NCBI GenBank assembly: GCA_902651635.1 | Contig: CACRSC010000082.1 | Coordinates: forward strand, 64,320 to 128,319 | Origin: Mastigamoeba balamuthi | Lineage: Eukaryota; Evosea; Mastigamoebida; Mastigamoebidae | Length of the DNA: 64,000 bases | Reading direction: 5' to 3' | Shown here: one piece after another, positions 31,937-43,800 of the stretch | How the letters are laid out: every line of letters starts with the position of its first letter | Position numbering within the stretch: the first letter of the stretch is position 1 | The notes under the pieces: generated by a model | The model's database searches: none | The model's input: the letters and a program-made list of their open reading frames with translations, nothing else | What the model was told of the DNA's origin: nothing | Made by a program: the position numbers and the translations under genes

Positions 31937-33434
31937 ATGGACATCGAGACCGGCACCAAGGAGGCCGCCCCTCCCTCCGCTCCCCCATCTGCGCCCGCCC
32001 CCGCGCCGCGCGGCCCCTCCGCCACCGCCACGCTGGCGGCGTCGCTCTCGTCGCGTGCCGAGTCGCTGCTGTCGCTGCGGCCGGGGGCAGCGCGGCTGGT
32101 GTCGCTGGCGCTGGGGATCATGGGCTCGCTGGTGGCCTACGGCGTGCTGCAGGAGCGCATCATGACGCACGCCTACGGCGAGGCCGGCGAGCTGTTCGGG
32201 GAGAGCGCGTTCCTGGTGTTCGCCAACCGCGTCGCGGGGGCGCTGGTGGCGGCCGCTGTGCTGCGGGCCCGGGGCGAGCGGCTCACGCGGGCGGCGGTGC
32301 CCTGGTCGTCGTTCTTCGGCGTCTCGGCCAGCAACGTCGTCGCCACGTGGTGCCAGTACGAGGCCCTCAAGTACGTCAGCTTCCCCGCGCAGACCCTCGG
32401 CAAGACCGGCAAGGTCCGCCCAGCCCCTCCCCCTCCCCCCGGGCTTCGTCTTCGGTCAGTTTGTCCCCCGCTCTCTGTGCCCCGGGGGTGGAGACGCACC
32501 GCTGGGCGCAGCAGGTGGCTCCGCCTGGACGTGCTCCCTCCCTCCCTCGCCCACGGATGCTCGCTGCTCGGGGCTGGTTCTGCACGCGCGTGTGGGCGGG
32601 AGGAGCACCGCTTGTGCGATCGACTGAGCTCGGAACGGCCGGGGCGCTGCAGATGATACCGGTGATGGTCCTCGGGGTGCTGCTGCAGGGCAAGAGGTAC
32701 GGCGTGCGCGAGGTCACGCTCAACGCGGTCATCACGCTCGGGTGCACGGCCTTCATCCTCGGGGGCGACGTCAAGAGCTCCCGCGTCTCCGCCGAGGGCC
32801 TCGGCTGGTGGGCCGGCATCGCCCTGATGGGCCTCTACCTCACCGTCGACGGCTTCACGTGCCCCCTCTCTCCCCTCCCCCTTCCCTTCGTCCCTCGCGC
32901 CTGTGCGATACATGGCTGCTGTTGCCTGACGGGGGAGAGCGTCGCAGGAGCACGCTGCAGGAGAAGCTGTTCAGGGGCAACAAGAAGATGTCGACGTACA
33001 ACCAGATGCTCTTTGTCAACGCCTGCTCGTCGGTCCTCTCCCTCGGCGCCCTGCTGCTGACGGGCAGCCTCTTCCGCGCCCTGGCGTTTGTCTCTCGCAA
33101 CCCGGGCATGCTGCTCGACGCGTCGTTCCTCTCACTGGCCGCCGTGCTGGGCCAGGTGTGCATCTACTCGACCATACGCGAGTTCGGGGCGCTGGTGTTC
33201 GCGGGGATCATGGTCACGAGGCAGGTGGTGAGCGTGGTTGTCTCGTGCCTCGTGTACGGACACCCCATGTCGTTCCTGCAGCTGCTCAGCGCCTCGGTTG
33301 TCTTTGTGACGCTCTACGTCCTCGAGGGATCCAAGCGCCACTCACGCCCTCCGCCGCAGCCCATCCTGCCGGTCACGTCGAATGCCTCCGGCTCGGAAGC
33401 GAGCTCCGATAGCCAGTCAAAAGACACCGCCTGA
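31937..33434 (+). CDS. Adenosine 3'-phosphate 5'-phosphosulfate (PAPS) transporter, SLC35B2/B3 type
   Basis: Join 31937-32413, 32653-32858, 32948-33434 (389 aa). The intron 2 junction restores G-F-T-S-T-L-Q-E-K-L-F exactly as in the family. About ten membrane helices follow a Pro/Ala-rich cytosolic leader. Signature blocks are Y-G-V-L-Q-E-R-I-M-T, C-Q-Y-E-A-L-K-Y-V-S-F-P, M-I-P-V-M-V-L-G and F-G-A-L-V-F-A-G-I-M-V-T-R-Q, shared with Golgi PAPS transporters rather than UDP-sugar carriers. Role: moving activated sulfate from cytosol into the Golgi for sulfotransferases. Related amoebae use PAPS for sulfolipids, so here it may feed glycan or lipid sulfation (inference). Confidence 0.85.
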
Positions 33435-33543
33435 ACAATACTCGAATCTCGCACGACACACGCAACTGGGGTACAACTCAGGTCGGGTGATACGGTGTTC
33501 AGCAGTCTCAGGCGGATTAAACCGGGGGGAGCGTCTCTGAAGG

Positions 33544-35108
33544 TCATGTGAACTCGTCAGACCAGTTGGAATAGCGGTCGGCGAGATCTGAGGGAATCGT
33601 CGGCCTCATGGTATGCAGCGCCCCACTCAAGTCTTCCTGTATTCTTCGTTAAGGTTATATCCAGACACCGGAGTGTGCGCACAAATGATGGCGGCCCCAC
33701 GTGAAGCTTGTCTGCTGGGACAGACTCCCAGGTCATCTTCCGAGCTCCTGGGGTGTCGGAGCCGCATTGCTCGAAGAGCCCCTGCGCGTTTACCGCGAAG
33801 TACTCCGCTTTCTGCAACCTGCGGATGGGCATCATCACAGCGTCCCTGAGGGCCACGATGATGTCCGAGCACGAGAAGCCAGCGGTCATCTGGCCAATCT
33901 GCCTCTGCTGCTCCTCAGTGAGCGCGAGCCCAGAGACGTTCTGGAGCTCCCTCGCGGCGATCCGAACCCTCGCCGGCTCGTCTGGAAGCCCCAGGTGGAC
34001 GCGCTTGAGGAACCTCCTGCGAATGGCGGGCTCGAGGACCCACGGGCGTGACGACGTGGCGACGATTGCGATCTCCGCTGCGCTGCGCGCGGACATCTGG
34101 ACGACAAGCTCGGTTTTTACCCGGCGCCAGTGGCTCTCCGACGACTCGGAGTACAGAGCGTCCAGCTCCTCCAGGACGAGAAGGCAAGGCGCCCGCGGCG
34201 ACAGGAACTCGAAGAGGCGCCTGACGGTCTCGCTGTCGTCCAGCATGAACATCTGCACCACAAACGCCGGGCGCTCGCAGTTGGATGCCACCGCATTCGC
34301 AATAAACGTTTTGCCACAGCCGGGGGGCTACAGAGTAGTCGCGTGGCACGTAGTGAGGGGCAGTGAGCGATCAGTTTTCCAATGCGCTGGTGACACAGAA
34401 CGCACCCCGAAGAGGAGCACGCGGGTGTTTGAGACCCTGTTGCCAAAGAACTGCGGGAACTTGAACGGCAACACCAGCGCCTCCAAGAGGGCCTCCTTCT
34501 CGCGCTCGTGGCCGCAGATCGCCTCCCAGTCGACGTGCTGGGAGCACTCGCTCACGCCCCGGCCCAGCTGCGAGGCGTCCGCGATGGCGGGCCTCGACTG
34601 CACGGGGCTGCCGCCTCCGTTGCTGCTCCCGGAGGTGGGAAGCCCCTGGGCTGCCCTCGTACTGTCCAGGTACTCCTTGATCTGCTCCGCCCTCTGGAGG
34701 TACTGGCACGCCTTGTCCCTGATCATTTGCTTCACCCGCGGGTTCTTCTCGTCTGCGACGGTTCTCACGCGGTTCTGGTCAGTGCGATTAACGGAACTGT
34801 CGGTGAAGGCGGCAGGCACATTTCACGGCCGCCATGAAGTGGTGGAGGCCGCGGGTGTACTTGTCCAGAGCCACGTCGAGATGGTTGGCGTTGTCGGCGT
34901 CCACGGCCTCCTTGATGAGCTGCACTGCCCTCTCGATGAACTCATTGCTGGGCGGGTTGAGGGCGCGCAGCGTGCGCAGCTTCGCCTCGTTGCCAATGGA
35001 GGACCACACTGCAGCGGCAGCGCGCAGGTCCTGGATCGTCCCGGGGCCTCCGCAGGCGAGAAGCTCCGCACGGGTTTCTGTTTCGGACACCTCAATCAGC
35101 CTGGCCAT
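33544..35108 (-). CDS. Vps4-like AAA ATPase with MIT domain
   Basis: Complement of join 33544-33636, 33683-34327, 34406-34752, 34820-35108 (457 aa), all phases exact. An N-terminal extension is followed by an MIT domain (F-I-E-R-A-V-Q-L-I-K-E-A-V, K-Y-T-R-G-L), helix 3 K-A-C-Q-Y-L-Q-R-A-E-Q-I-K-E-Y-L, and the AAA core: V-D-W-E-A-I-C-G, Walker A G-P-P-G-C-G-K-T (~212-219), arginine fingers I-R-R-R-F (~315-317) and the Vps4 marker M-T-W-E-S-V-P. The last exon is the C-terminal helix (M-R-P-T-I-P-S-D-L). Vps4 disassembles ESCRT-III. Odd points: Walker B is L-E-E instead of I-D-E, and sensor 1 is A-T-S instead of A-T-N. It may therefore be a diverged paralogue rather than the main Vps4. A degenerate copy lies directly downstream on the map. 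Confidence 0.8.
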
Positions 35109-35525
35109 TCTGCTAACACGGTTACTGAGATAAAAATAATGGTCGAAATCCCGCAGATTCGTCGCGCCAAGACGAGTGGCTGTTGGCTCAGAAGATGGTT
35201 GCTCGGTCCCTGCTACTCACTGGTCAATACCGGCAGAACTGCCGCTGGCAGACCCGAACTGAGGGCAGCCGTGTTTGAGACTGCAGGGTTTCAACTGTAT
35301 TCCCCTCTCCATTCCGTTTCTGAGTTGGCACGCGGAAGGAGCGTGTTTCTGAGAAAACGTGGGGCTTAACTCCCCAAGTTACGTTGATTATGAACACCAC
35401 TATGGAACTCAGTCTACGTTGTTTGCCCCCCTGGCAGACAATTTCAACACTGACGGTCGTATCCTGTGTACTGCAGCCCTCACATCCTCCTACACTCAGT
35501 GAGAAATGCATGAAAGAAGAGTAGA
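35109..35525. other. Spacer between the two Vps4-like genes
   Basis: No gene seen. AT-richer than the flanks. It should hold the promoter of the 33.5-35.1 kb gene and the 3' end of the 35.5-36.6 kb gene. A spliced C-terminal exon for the second copy was sought here and not found. Confidence 0.4.
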
Positions 35526-36561
35526 TCATACAAGTGACAGTGGCTCAATGTAGAGCTGCTCGACAGGGATGGAATCCCACTCCATCTTCTGTGCTCCCGG
35601 TGTATTGGGGGAGCACCCCTCGAAGAGACCTTGGGTATTGAGCGCGAAATGAGTTGCAGACATCACGCGGCGAACAGGCCCCATAGCGGCAGCGTTCATG
35701 GCGCCAACTATATCTGCGCATGAAAAGCCTGTGGTCATCTCGCCGACCTGTCTCCACTGATCCTCTGTGAGGCTGTTGTTTCCGGGGATGCTCCGCGGCA
35801 ACCTTCTGGCGATCTGTATCCTCGTCTGCTTGTTGGGAAGCCCCACGTGGATGGACCTCTGGAACAGTTGGCTGAGAGGCTGGGAGTTGCCCTTCCACGG
35901 AGTGAGGGCAGTCGCGATTACTGTGATGCCAGAGGAACGATGAACATACATCTGGGCGACAAATTCGTCTCGCACACGGCGATAGCATTCGCCAGCGTAG
36001 GCGAGCACATGAATCTCGTCCACGATCAGCAGGCAGGGCGCCTGCAGCGACAGAAACTCAAACAGCTGTTTGACAGCGTTGCTGTCCCCCACGAGGAAGC
36101 ACTGGGCCACGAATACCGGGCACTGGCAGCAGGAGGCAACCGCATTGGCAAGGAACGTTTTGCCGCAGCCAGGGGGCTGAAAAGACCAGTTGAGTGCGAG
36201 CTAGGAAGGGGGCTGTGGTGCGCACGCCAGAGAGGAGGACCCGAGCACCTGTGGTCGAAGTTCCCGAGGTGTGAGAGGCCTGGAGAGGCAGCACCACGGC
36301 CTCCATGAGGGCCTCCTTCTCGCGCTCCAGCCCGCAGACGTCCTGCCAGCCCACGCGGACTGACCACTTGAACAGCCCTCTGCAGTGTGCCACGGCCTCG
36401 CTGTCGGTGTCGCTGGTGCGCAGAGTCATTAGCTGGGCCTCGTTCTCCACCAGCGACCACAGACGGGCGGCCTCCCGGATGTCCTGGACGACGAGCGGGC
36501 CACCACGGGCAAGCAGCTCCGCTCTTATTTCCGTTTCGGACTGCAACGAGCTCTCCGCCAT
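35526..36561 (-). CDS. Vps4-like paralogue lacking MIT domain and arginine fingers
   Basis: Complement of join 35526-36176, 36226-36561 (328 aa). The N-terminus is nearly identical in pattern to the neighbour (S-E-T-E-I-R-A-E-L-L-A, V-Q-D-I-R-E-A-A), proving tandem duplication, but the MIT segment is deleted and the protein runs straight into V-G-W-Q-D-V-C-G. Walker A (P-P-G-C-G-K-T) and Walker B (I-V-D-E) are present. The arginine-finger segment I-R-R-R-F has become L-S-Q-L-F (~213-217), the loop before it is rearranged, and the C-terminal helix is missing. Nucleotide binding is possible but hydrolysis in a hexamer is unlikely. Either a regulatory subunit or a young pseudogene still in frame. 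Confidence 0.65.
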
Positions 36562-36741
36562 TTGCTGGGGGTTTTACGGACAAATGAGATTCTGGTCAAG
36601 TATCTTTAGACCGATACGTGACTTCACGTCAGCGGCACGTAGTGCAAACAGGAAAATGTGACACGAGACCTACAATTTTGCTCTTACGGAGATGAGCGCA
36701 CTGCGGCTGGGACAGAGTAATCAAAGTCAACCTAACTTGCC

Positions 36742-37840
36742 TCAGTGTCGCCAGCCATTCTCGTGGCCGTCGGGTGTGTGCGGCTCCAGGAAGCCCCGGA
36801 ACGTGTACGGCGGGTCGGGCGACCACCTCGCCCCGTAGCCCTCTGCGCACCTGACCTCGTAGATGGGCTGCTCGTGCGGGAGCCCGTGCACGTTGAGCCA
36901 CTCGGCCCCGCGCATGATCCGCGCGAGCACCGACAGCGCCCTGCTGTTCTTCGCGGCCTCGGTGCCGCTCAGCCCGTCGCCCCACCAGCCGTCCGAGGCC
37001 CGCGTGCAGTGCTTGGCCAGCGCGCGGGCTCCGACGCTGAGGGACGCTGGCGGCGCGTGCGGCACCGAGAACGCGGCGACGAGCTCCGCGGGCGACGGCG
37101 GCATCTTGTCGATGGACCCGGCGGTCTTTCGCAGCCCCAGCAGCGCCCTGACTCCCGTCCGTCCCAGCGTCTCGAGCATGCGCGCCGCTGCAGCCAACAC
37201 CCCTCCGTCAGTTGCGCGCAACCCGCTCGGCCCTGGGCAACGGGCCACAGCATGGGGTCTGCCCCACAGTTCATTATTTGGGGACTGCGGACAGTCCACC
37301 GGAAAACAATTTGGGAGAACAACTTGATTTACGCCCGCCAAAAACCAGGATGGAAGCGCGAGTGCCTCTGTCGTCGTCGTCGGGGTGCGCCGCGAGCTCC
37401 ACCAGCGCGCTGTGGGCGCCAGGCAGCCTCCTGAGCGCCTCCTCCGGCGAGCCGCCGAGCACCGGGTGCGCCGCGCGCGTGAAGGCGCCCGGGGGCGTCC
37501 CCGTGGCCGCCCACTGCCCCAGCCTGCGGGCCACCTCCCCCACCAGCGGCTTCGACGGCAGCGGGCACGCCCCGGGCGCCACCACGCGCGCGATCTCGGC
37601 GTGGCCGGGGACGGCCTGCACGCGCCGGGCGGTGGCCGGGGCGCAGCCCGCGGAGGCGAGGTAGTAGAGCGCGGGGCGAGGCATCGCGTCGAGGTCCTCG
37701 GCGGTGCACGGGCACTCGTAGACGACGGCGGCGTCGGGCGAGAGGAGGGCCGGGGCGCAGGCCGGGAGCCACGCGGAGAGCGAGGGGGCGCAGTGGCCCT
37801 GCGCTGCCCGCTCGACGACCCGCCGCAGAGCAGATTCCAT
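36742..37840 (-). CDS. Unknown protein with conserved W-R-H C-terminal motif
   Basis: Complement of join 36742-37187, 37333-37840 (317 aa); donor gtaaat, phase 1. The protein is Ala/Arg/Leu-rich and helical, without signal or membrane segments. The C-terminal 60 residues look most constrained: A-E-W-L-N-V-H-G-L-P-H-E-Q, then Y-G-A-R-W-S-P-D and F-R-G-F-L-E-P ... D-G-H-E-N-G-W-R-H. I believe similar endings occur in hypothetical proteins of other protists and algae but cannot name the family. The gene is divergent from PI4K2 with a 513-bp gap. Confidence 0.6.
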
Positions 37841-38353
37841 CGGACGGTTTGGATTTTGGATAATCGAATCTGCGGAGATGGATCTGTGGGATCTCGATCT
37901 GGTCGGGAATGTGCAGTGGCATCCACTGGCGGCGCGCTGCAAGCTGGTTGGAGGCAACGGGGGGTGCACCGCCTGATCACGCCTGAGCCCGTTAACGCGT
38001 GAATCAAGCGGGGGGTGAAGGCAAACCAATTGGTGCTCGGGTGTTGAAGAAAAATCAAAGCGATCCGTTGGAGACTTTCACCTGTCGCTCCCTCCGGCCA
38101 TCCGCGGGGAGTCCGCCGAGCGCACGCCGACCACGCACTCGGGGCGCTCGCTCGGATCGGGGCGAGATCCGCCCGGATCGGGAAATTGCACCTTTGGACA
38201 CGTGTCGGGAAAAATTAACGCGAGCGCGCTGCACTTACTAAAAACCCGTAACGCCCGTGTCGGGAACTGCGGACCCGCACCACCGCGCCCCCCACACAAT
38301 CGACGCGGAAGGCGAGCGAAAAGCGAGGGAATACCCGACGAGACGCGGCGCAG
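37841..38353. promoter_or_regulatory. Divergent promoter region between the W-R-H gene and PI4K2
   Basis: Both flanking genes start at the edges of this 513-bp gap, so two promoters must lie here. Several atcggatc / gatccg palindromic words occur at 37845-37905 and 38150-38185. No coding frame is supported. Confidence 0.4.
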
Positions 38354-40431
38354 ATGGGGAGCTACGACTTTGACGCGATGTTCGAGGAGGTCAAGGCGGC
38401 CATCGCCTCGGGCGTGGACCCGCAGCGGATCCCGCAGGGCAGCAGCGGCTCCTACTTCGTCTTCGACAGCGCGGGCACCGTGCGCCCGGGGCCGCGTCCC
38501 CCTCTCCCCGCTCCTCCGCCGCCCGAGACGCGCTGGACACGTCAGCTGACCCGCCAGACCCGCCCGCTGCAGAAAGTCTCGGTCTTCAAGCCGCGCAGCG
38601 AGGAGCCCTACGCGCCGCTGAACCCCAAGTGGACCAAGTGGTTCCAGCGCAGGCTGATGCCCTGCTGTTTCGGCCGCGACCCTCTCATCCTCAACCAGGG
38701 TGCGCCCGCTGGGCCCCTCCCCTCAGTCCCCCGCCCCCCCGCTCCAGCTGGGGGGCTACTCTGGTGGCAGAAACCCGAAACATGGTTCAAACTCTGCCTT
38801 CGGTCCCCCTCTGGTTAATACGTCCAACGGCACACTCGCGGCGGCCACCGGACGGCACCGCGGCGGGCCTGGCAGGGCACCCGCGGGGCTCTGGCCACGC
38901 GAGAGATCGCCAGCCCGGGGGCGCAGGCCCGTGCGCCACGGCGTTTCGTGGGCGAAGATTCACCGGCGCATTGGGGGCAGCGAAGATATTTTCGGAATAC
39001 CGGCTAACTGCCCGCCTCCCCCCTCCGTTCTCCCCGCCGGCCCCCGCCAGGCTATCTCTCCGAGGCCGGCGCCAGCCTCGTGGACATGTGGCTCGGCCTC
39101 AGCGTGGTGCCCGAGACGCGCGTGGTGCGCCTGGGCAGCAAGTCGTTCCACTACGGGCCGCTGCGCCAGCTGGTCCCCACGCGCGACATCGACGACCTCG
39201 ACGGCGACAGCCCGCAGGCCTACGCCTTCTCGCTGCTCGAGTGCTGCGGCGGCACCATGCCCGAGAGGTACCCCGCCAAGTGCGGCTCGATGCAGCGCTT
39301 TGTGCCGCGCGCCATGTCGGGCGCCGATTTCCTCAAGGCACGCGCACGCACCACCCGCGGGCTTTTTCTCAGCTTTTCCGATTGCCTAACAGAGTAGCTT
39401 CTCCGCTGCTGGTCGGGAACGCGTCGGGGGTTTTTCTTTGCTGACGTCGCTTCGGAAAACCAGCGGTTCGAGACGCTTCCGGGCGAGCACCAGCAGTCGG
39501 GGTCGAACGCGCCCAAGCAGCTGCCGCAGCGCGCGCTCGACGACTTCCGCGACCAGTTTGAGCGGCTCGTCGTCCTCGACTACGTCATCCGCAACACCGA
39601 CCGCGGCCACGACAACTGGCTGGTGACCTACGACGAGTCGGCCGCCGAGGCGCCGTCGTCGGCCCCCGCGAGCTCGCCCGCGCTGGTGACGCCGAGGGGC
39701 AGCTGCCCGAGCCCGGAGCCCAGTCCGGACGCCCCGGCGCCCTCGCGGATGGTCAAGAACGAGCTCGCCGAGCGGGAGGCGGCCCGCGGGCCGGAGGAGC
39801 ACAAGGTGGTCCACCTGTGGGCGATTGACAATGGCCTCGCGTTCCCTTACAAGCACCCCGACCACTGGCGCTCATGTCCGCCTCCCCCGCTCAACTCATT
39901 CCCCTCTTTCTCTGCTCTGTTTTTGTTCTCTTTCTCTTTCCTTTTTCTCTCCTCGCTTTCTCTGCTTCTCTCTTGGGTTCTGTCGCTTTTCGGCGTTCTG
40001 CTGCTGCTCCTGCCGTTTTCGCAGCTTGTTGCTCACTGGTGACTCGCGCAGATCCGTATGCGTGGGCGTGGCTGCCGCACGCCAAGGTGCCGTTCAGCGA
40101 GAGCACGAGGGCGCTCGTGCGGCGCGCGTTTGCGGACGACCGCGAGACCGAGGCGCTGGTGGCGGGGCTGCACAACCTCTTTGCCGAGCACGAGGGCACC
40201 AACTTCAGCGAGGCCAAGTTCCGCGGCCAGATGCGCGTCATGCGCGGGCAGATCGCGAACCTGCGCGCGGCCATCGCGGACCCGCGCTCGTCGCCGGCGA
40301 CGCTGGTGGCTATGCAGCCGTGCTACGTCGACGCGCGCATCGCTGCCTACGGCGAGGGCGACAGCCTCGTGTACAACGTGTGGCGCAGGGTCACCGAGGT
40401 CACGACTGGCGCGTGGTTCTCGAGCTGCTAA
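38354..40431 (+). CDS. Phosphatidylinositol 4-kinase type II
   Basis: Join 38354-38479, 38573-38699, 39051-39337, 39464-39875, 40052-40431 (443 aa). Splicing rebuilds family motifs exactly: G-S-S-G-S-Y-F-V, V-F-K-P-R-S-E-E-P-Y, N-P-K-W-T-K-W, L-N-Q-G-Y-L-S-E-A-G-A-S-L-V-D, L-D-Y-V-I-R-N-T-D-R-G-H-D-N-W, A-I-D-N-G-L-A-F-P and Y-A-W-A-W-L-P-H-A-K-V-P-F. The Cys pair in M-P-C-C-F-G matches part of the palmitoylation motif that anchors the enzyme to endosomes and TGN. It makes PI4P from PI. A Ser/Pro-rich insert of ~60 residues follows the catalytic loop. Intron 3 (39338-39463) has a GC donor, gcacgc. Intron 4 is a strikingly pyrimidine-rich tract. Yeast orthologue Lsb6; animal PI4K2A/B. Confidence 0.92.
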
Positions 40432-40861
40432 AACCAGGCTCACTGTGTTCTCTCTGCCTCCCCTCCACCCTTCCGCTTCGCTTCGCTGGGGGGGCCCCCG
40501 TCTTGTTCGTCCCGTTCCGGGTTCTCTAAGTTTATTCTCTCCTCTTCTCTTTTCCCCATTCCCGATACTTCCCACAGAGACACAGCGATTCAGAGCACAG
40601 ACAATATACTGTAGGACATCATGCGGTCAAGGTGGTTTCTGCTGTCTCGCGGGCCCTCCGTTTTGCCGCATCTGGGGTGCGAAACACGTCTGTTTTTCTT
40701 GATCTATCTCGTGTTCTCTGATTCTGGTGGTCGTTAGCCCAGAATCGAAATTTGCACTGCACGTGTGACCCGCTTTATTGCTCCTTGTCGTTCCTCAGGT
40801 TTGCATTCAGCACTGCTCGCACCGCGCTGCACTGTAGTGCCATCGCGCCCTCAAGGCCCAC
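40432..40861. other. Intergenic, between PI4K2 and the subtilisin gene
   Basis: No coding frame or RNA gene seen. T-rich stretches are common on the + strand, fitting a 3' UTR followed by the promoter of the next gene on the same strand. Confidence 0.4.
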
Positions 40862-43800
40862 ATGAAGACAGCACTCCTCCTGCATTTGGCGTTGTTCGCA
40901 CTTGCCGCGCACGCCGCCGATCCTGGTCCTGCCCGCCGCTATATCGTCCAGCTCGAGGACCCACTCCTCCCTCACCTCCATCGCACTGCCGAGTCCCGTG
41001 CAACCGCAGCCCGTGCCATACAGAATCGCTTCCTGAGCCGCGTGAGGTACCTCTCCCTCTCTCTGTGGATTCTGGACACTGCAACATATCCGCTCTTCTC
41101 TGTGTGACACTCGCTTCACTGACGTGTTTTTCCAGATCTCAGGGCTTTGAAGTCGCCAAGACGATCACGGAAGATGGCCCGGCGGAGTTGCGGCTGCACG
41201 CAGCCCTCAACGGCCTCGTGCTCGATGCCTCGGCCGCAGCCCTGGCCAAGGGGGAAATGTCCGTCCTGGAGCATCTGCAGCAAACGCCGGGTGTCCTCAG
41301 GGCGTGGCCAGAGCGCAAGTACCAGCAGCACCTCTTCACGTCGGCCTCCCAGATCGGCACCGAGCAGGCGTGGCAGAAGATACTCGGGGCAACAGGTGTC
41401 AAGTACCCGGGAAGGGGTATCAAGATAGCTGTCATCGACGGGGGGACCAACAAGACTGTGCGGCGTTCCTCTGCTGCAATAGCGTGCTTATAACTTCCTC
41501 CAAGGTCCCTATGATGTCAGATGAGGGAATGGAATGGCCCGAAGACATTCCTGAGCCCGGAAAGGGCGACACAAGGTGTGCCCATTTGCCAGCCCGTCTG
41601 TGGGATCTTACACGCATTGCTCAGCAACACAAACGCCAAGCTGATTATCAGCCGCAAGTTCTTCCACGACGGAGACCCTCCGTCAGACGAGGACGAGAAC
41701 CACACATGGCCAGGCCCCAAATCCGGCTCACACGGAGTACAGTTCGTTTGAGTCCAACTTCATTCGTCACTGACACGCACTGCGAGCTCAGCACGAGCTC
41801 CACGGCAGGCGGAGCGCGAGTCACTATTGAAGTAGATGGCATCACCCGAAACCTTAGCGGAATTGCGCCATTTGCGTGGGTGATGAACTACAGAGTTTTT
41901 TATTGCTCGAAGCAAACCGGGTAGGCAGCGCTGGGTGAGGGCACAGCAATCCTGACGCTATCTCGCAGAGAGGAAGGCGGGGGCTACGATGGCGAGTTGC
42001 TGGCTGCACTAGAGTCCGCGTTGCTCGACGGGGCAAATGTTATCAGCAACTCGTGGGGAGGCTTCCCATTCGGCAACGCAGAATCTGCCTTGGCCACCTG
42101 GCTGGTTCGTACTCGCCTTCCGATGCTCATTACTGAACCAATGCTCTCCCAGAGGTCGGCTGCCAAGAGTCCTCGTCCGCCCGTGGTAGTATTCTCGGCC
42201 GGAAACAGTGGCCCATCTCTGGGATCAGCTAGTGGGGCATCAGAGTATGCCATCAGTGTTGCAGCCGTGACATCAAGAAAGACAGCTTATCTGACCCTGG
42301 ATATTGTCCCTCCTGTTTACACCGGTAACAGGAAAATTGCTGGTAAGAACTCCCTTTCATCTTTGTTCAAATTTATTGTGGATACTCATCTATGCCCACT
42401 AGTCGTTTTCACACTGACGACCAATTATGTCTACGAAACCCTTCCTGTTACTGTTCTTACGGGAAATGGTACGTACGATGCGGCCCCTTCCGGTTGTCTA
42501 AATCGAACCTCGGCAGATACAATCAGTAATGATGCGTGCCATCAACTGCATTCAAAGTACGATGGATATGCGATCGTTGTTCGGCGCGGCAACTGCCCCG
42601 AAGCTTTCAAGAGCATGTACGCATACAAAGCTGGGGCCAGGATGCTCATTCTCGTCCACGACGAGGAAGTGGCTGGGCACTTCGGTGGCGTCGACGGGAT
42701 TCCTCTCACTTTCTCCGCTGTCGGCCTCACCGACGGCAACAACCTGATGAAGCACATCAAAGCGAGGCTGGGGCAGGGGCTTGGCGTGACTGTGAAGCTC
42801 AACCCCGAGTTCTCGACGTCTCCTGTCACACAGGACGTAATGACTTCGTTCAGCAGTCGTGGCCCCAGTACAATATTGACTCTGAATCCTCACGTTGCTG
42901 CTCCTGGATACCACATTATAGCTGCTGGGTATGGGTGGGAGCCCGGTATGAAGAAGCACATGGGCTATGGCTCTCTGGACGGCACATCGATGGCCTGCCC
43001 CCACGTTTCTGGTGCGGCTGCTCTGATTCTCCAGGCGAACCCGGAGTTCACTCCGATGGAAGTCAAGAGCGCCCTAATGACAACATCCGTCCTGGAAGTT
43101 CTCGCCGACGAATCTTCCACACAACACGCCACTCCACTGGATATGGGGGCGGGAAGGATAGACTTACGCCGTGCACTGTCTCCTTCGATGTACTTCGAGC
43201 CACAGACAGTCGAGTTTTCTATTGTCGAGCAAGGATCACACAAGCAGGCCTCAATCACGATCAGGGCATACAAGGCACTCGACAATCTGACCATCTCGTT
43301 GGAGAGAATTCCCGGAGTGCATGAAACAGACTATTCCACCTTTGCAGTGTACCCGTCAGTGATACAGACCCTGCACCAGGAGCAGATCTTTCGAGTCAAT
43401 GTCACCTTCATCAGCCCTGATGTGGCTGCTGACTACATGGTGCAAATCCGTCCTCTAAATCTCTGGGGCTTGAATCCGCACACTAACCTTTTCCAGTGCA
43501 ATCTCGTTATCCGAGACTCGAGTGGCTATGACGTTGCGCATGCTCCAGTGTGGGCCCGTGTTCTGGCAGAGTCGCCTGACGTCGCCCTGGTTGACATGGA
43601 TTGGAGTGACTGCGACAATTCCACTACAGATCTTCGTCCACTATACGAGAAGGTTCTGAAAGAGGGGAAGGTCAGCTACAAGGTGATGTCTCCGGACTGC
43701 AAGGCACCGAGAATTGGAACGTTGTTCGGCAAATACAAGACAATGCTGGCGTTCACCGGAAAGAAGACCCCACCAAGTGCCATCGACCCGTTCGAGATTG

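Noticed and set aside
35224-35529. Possible extra C-terminal exon for the second Vps4-like gene
   Set aside because: No frame there matches the M-R-P-T helix of the sister gene; the stop at 35526 was kept.
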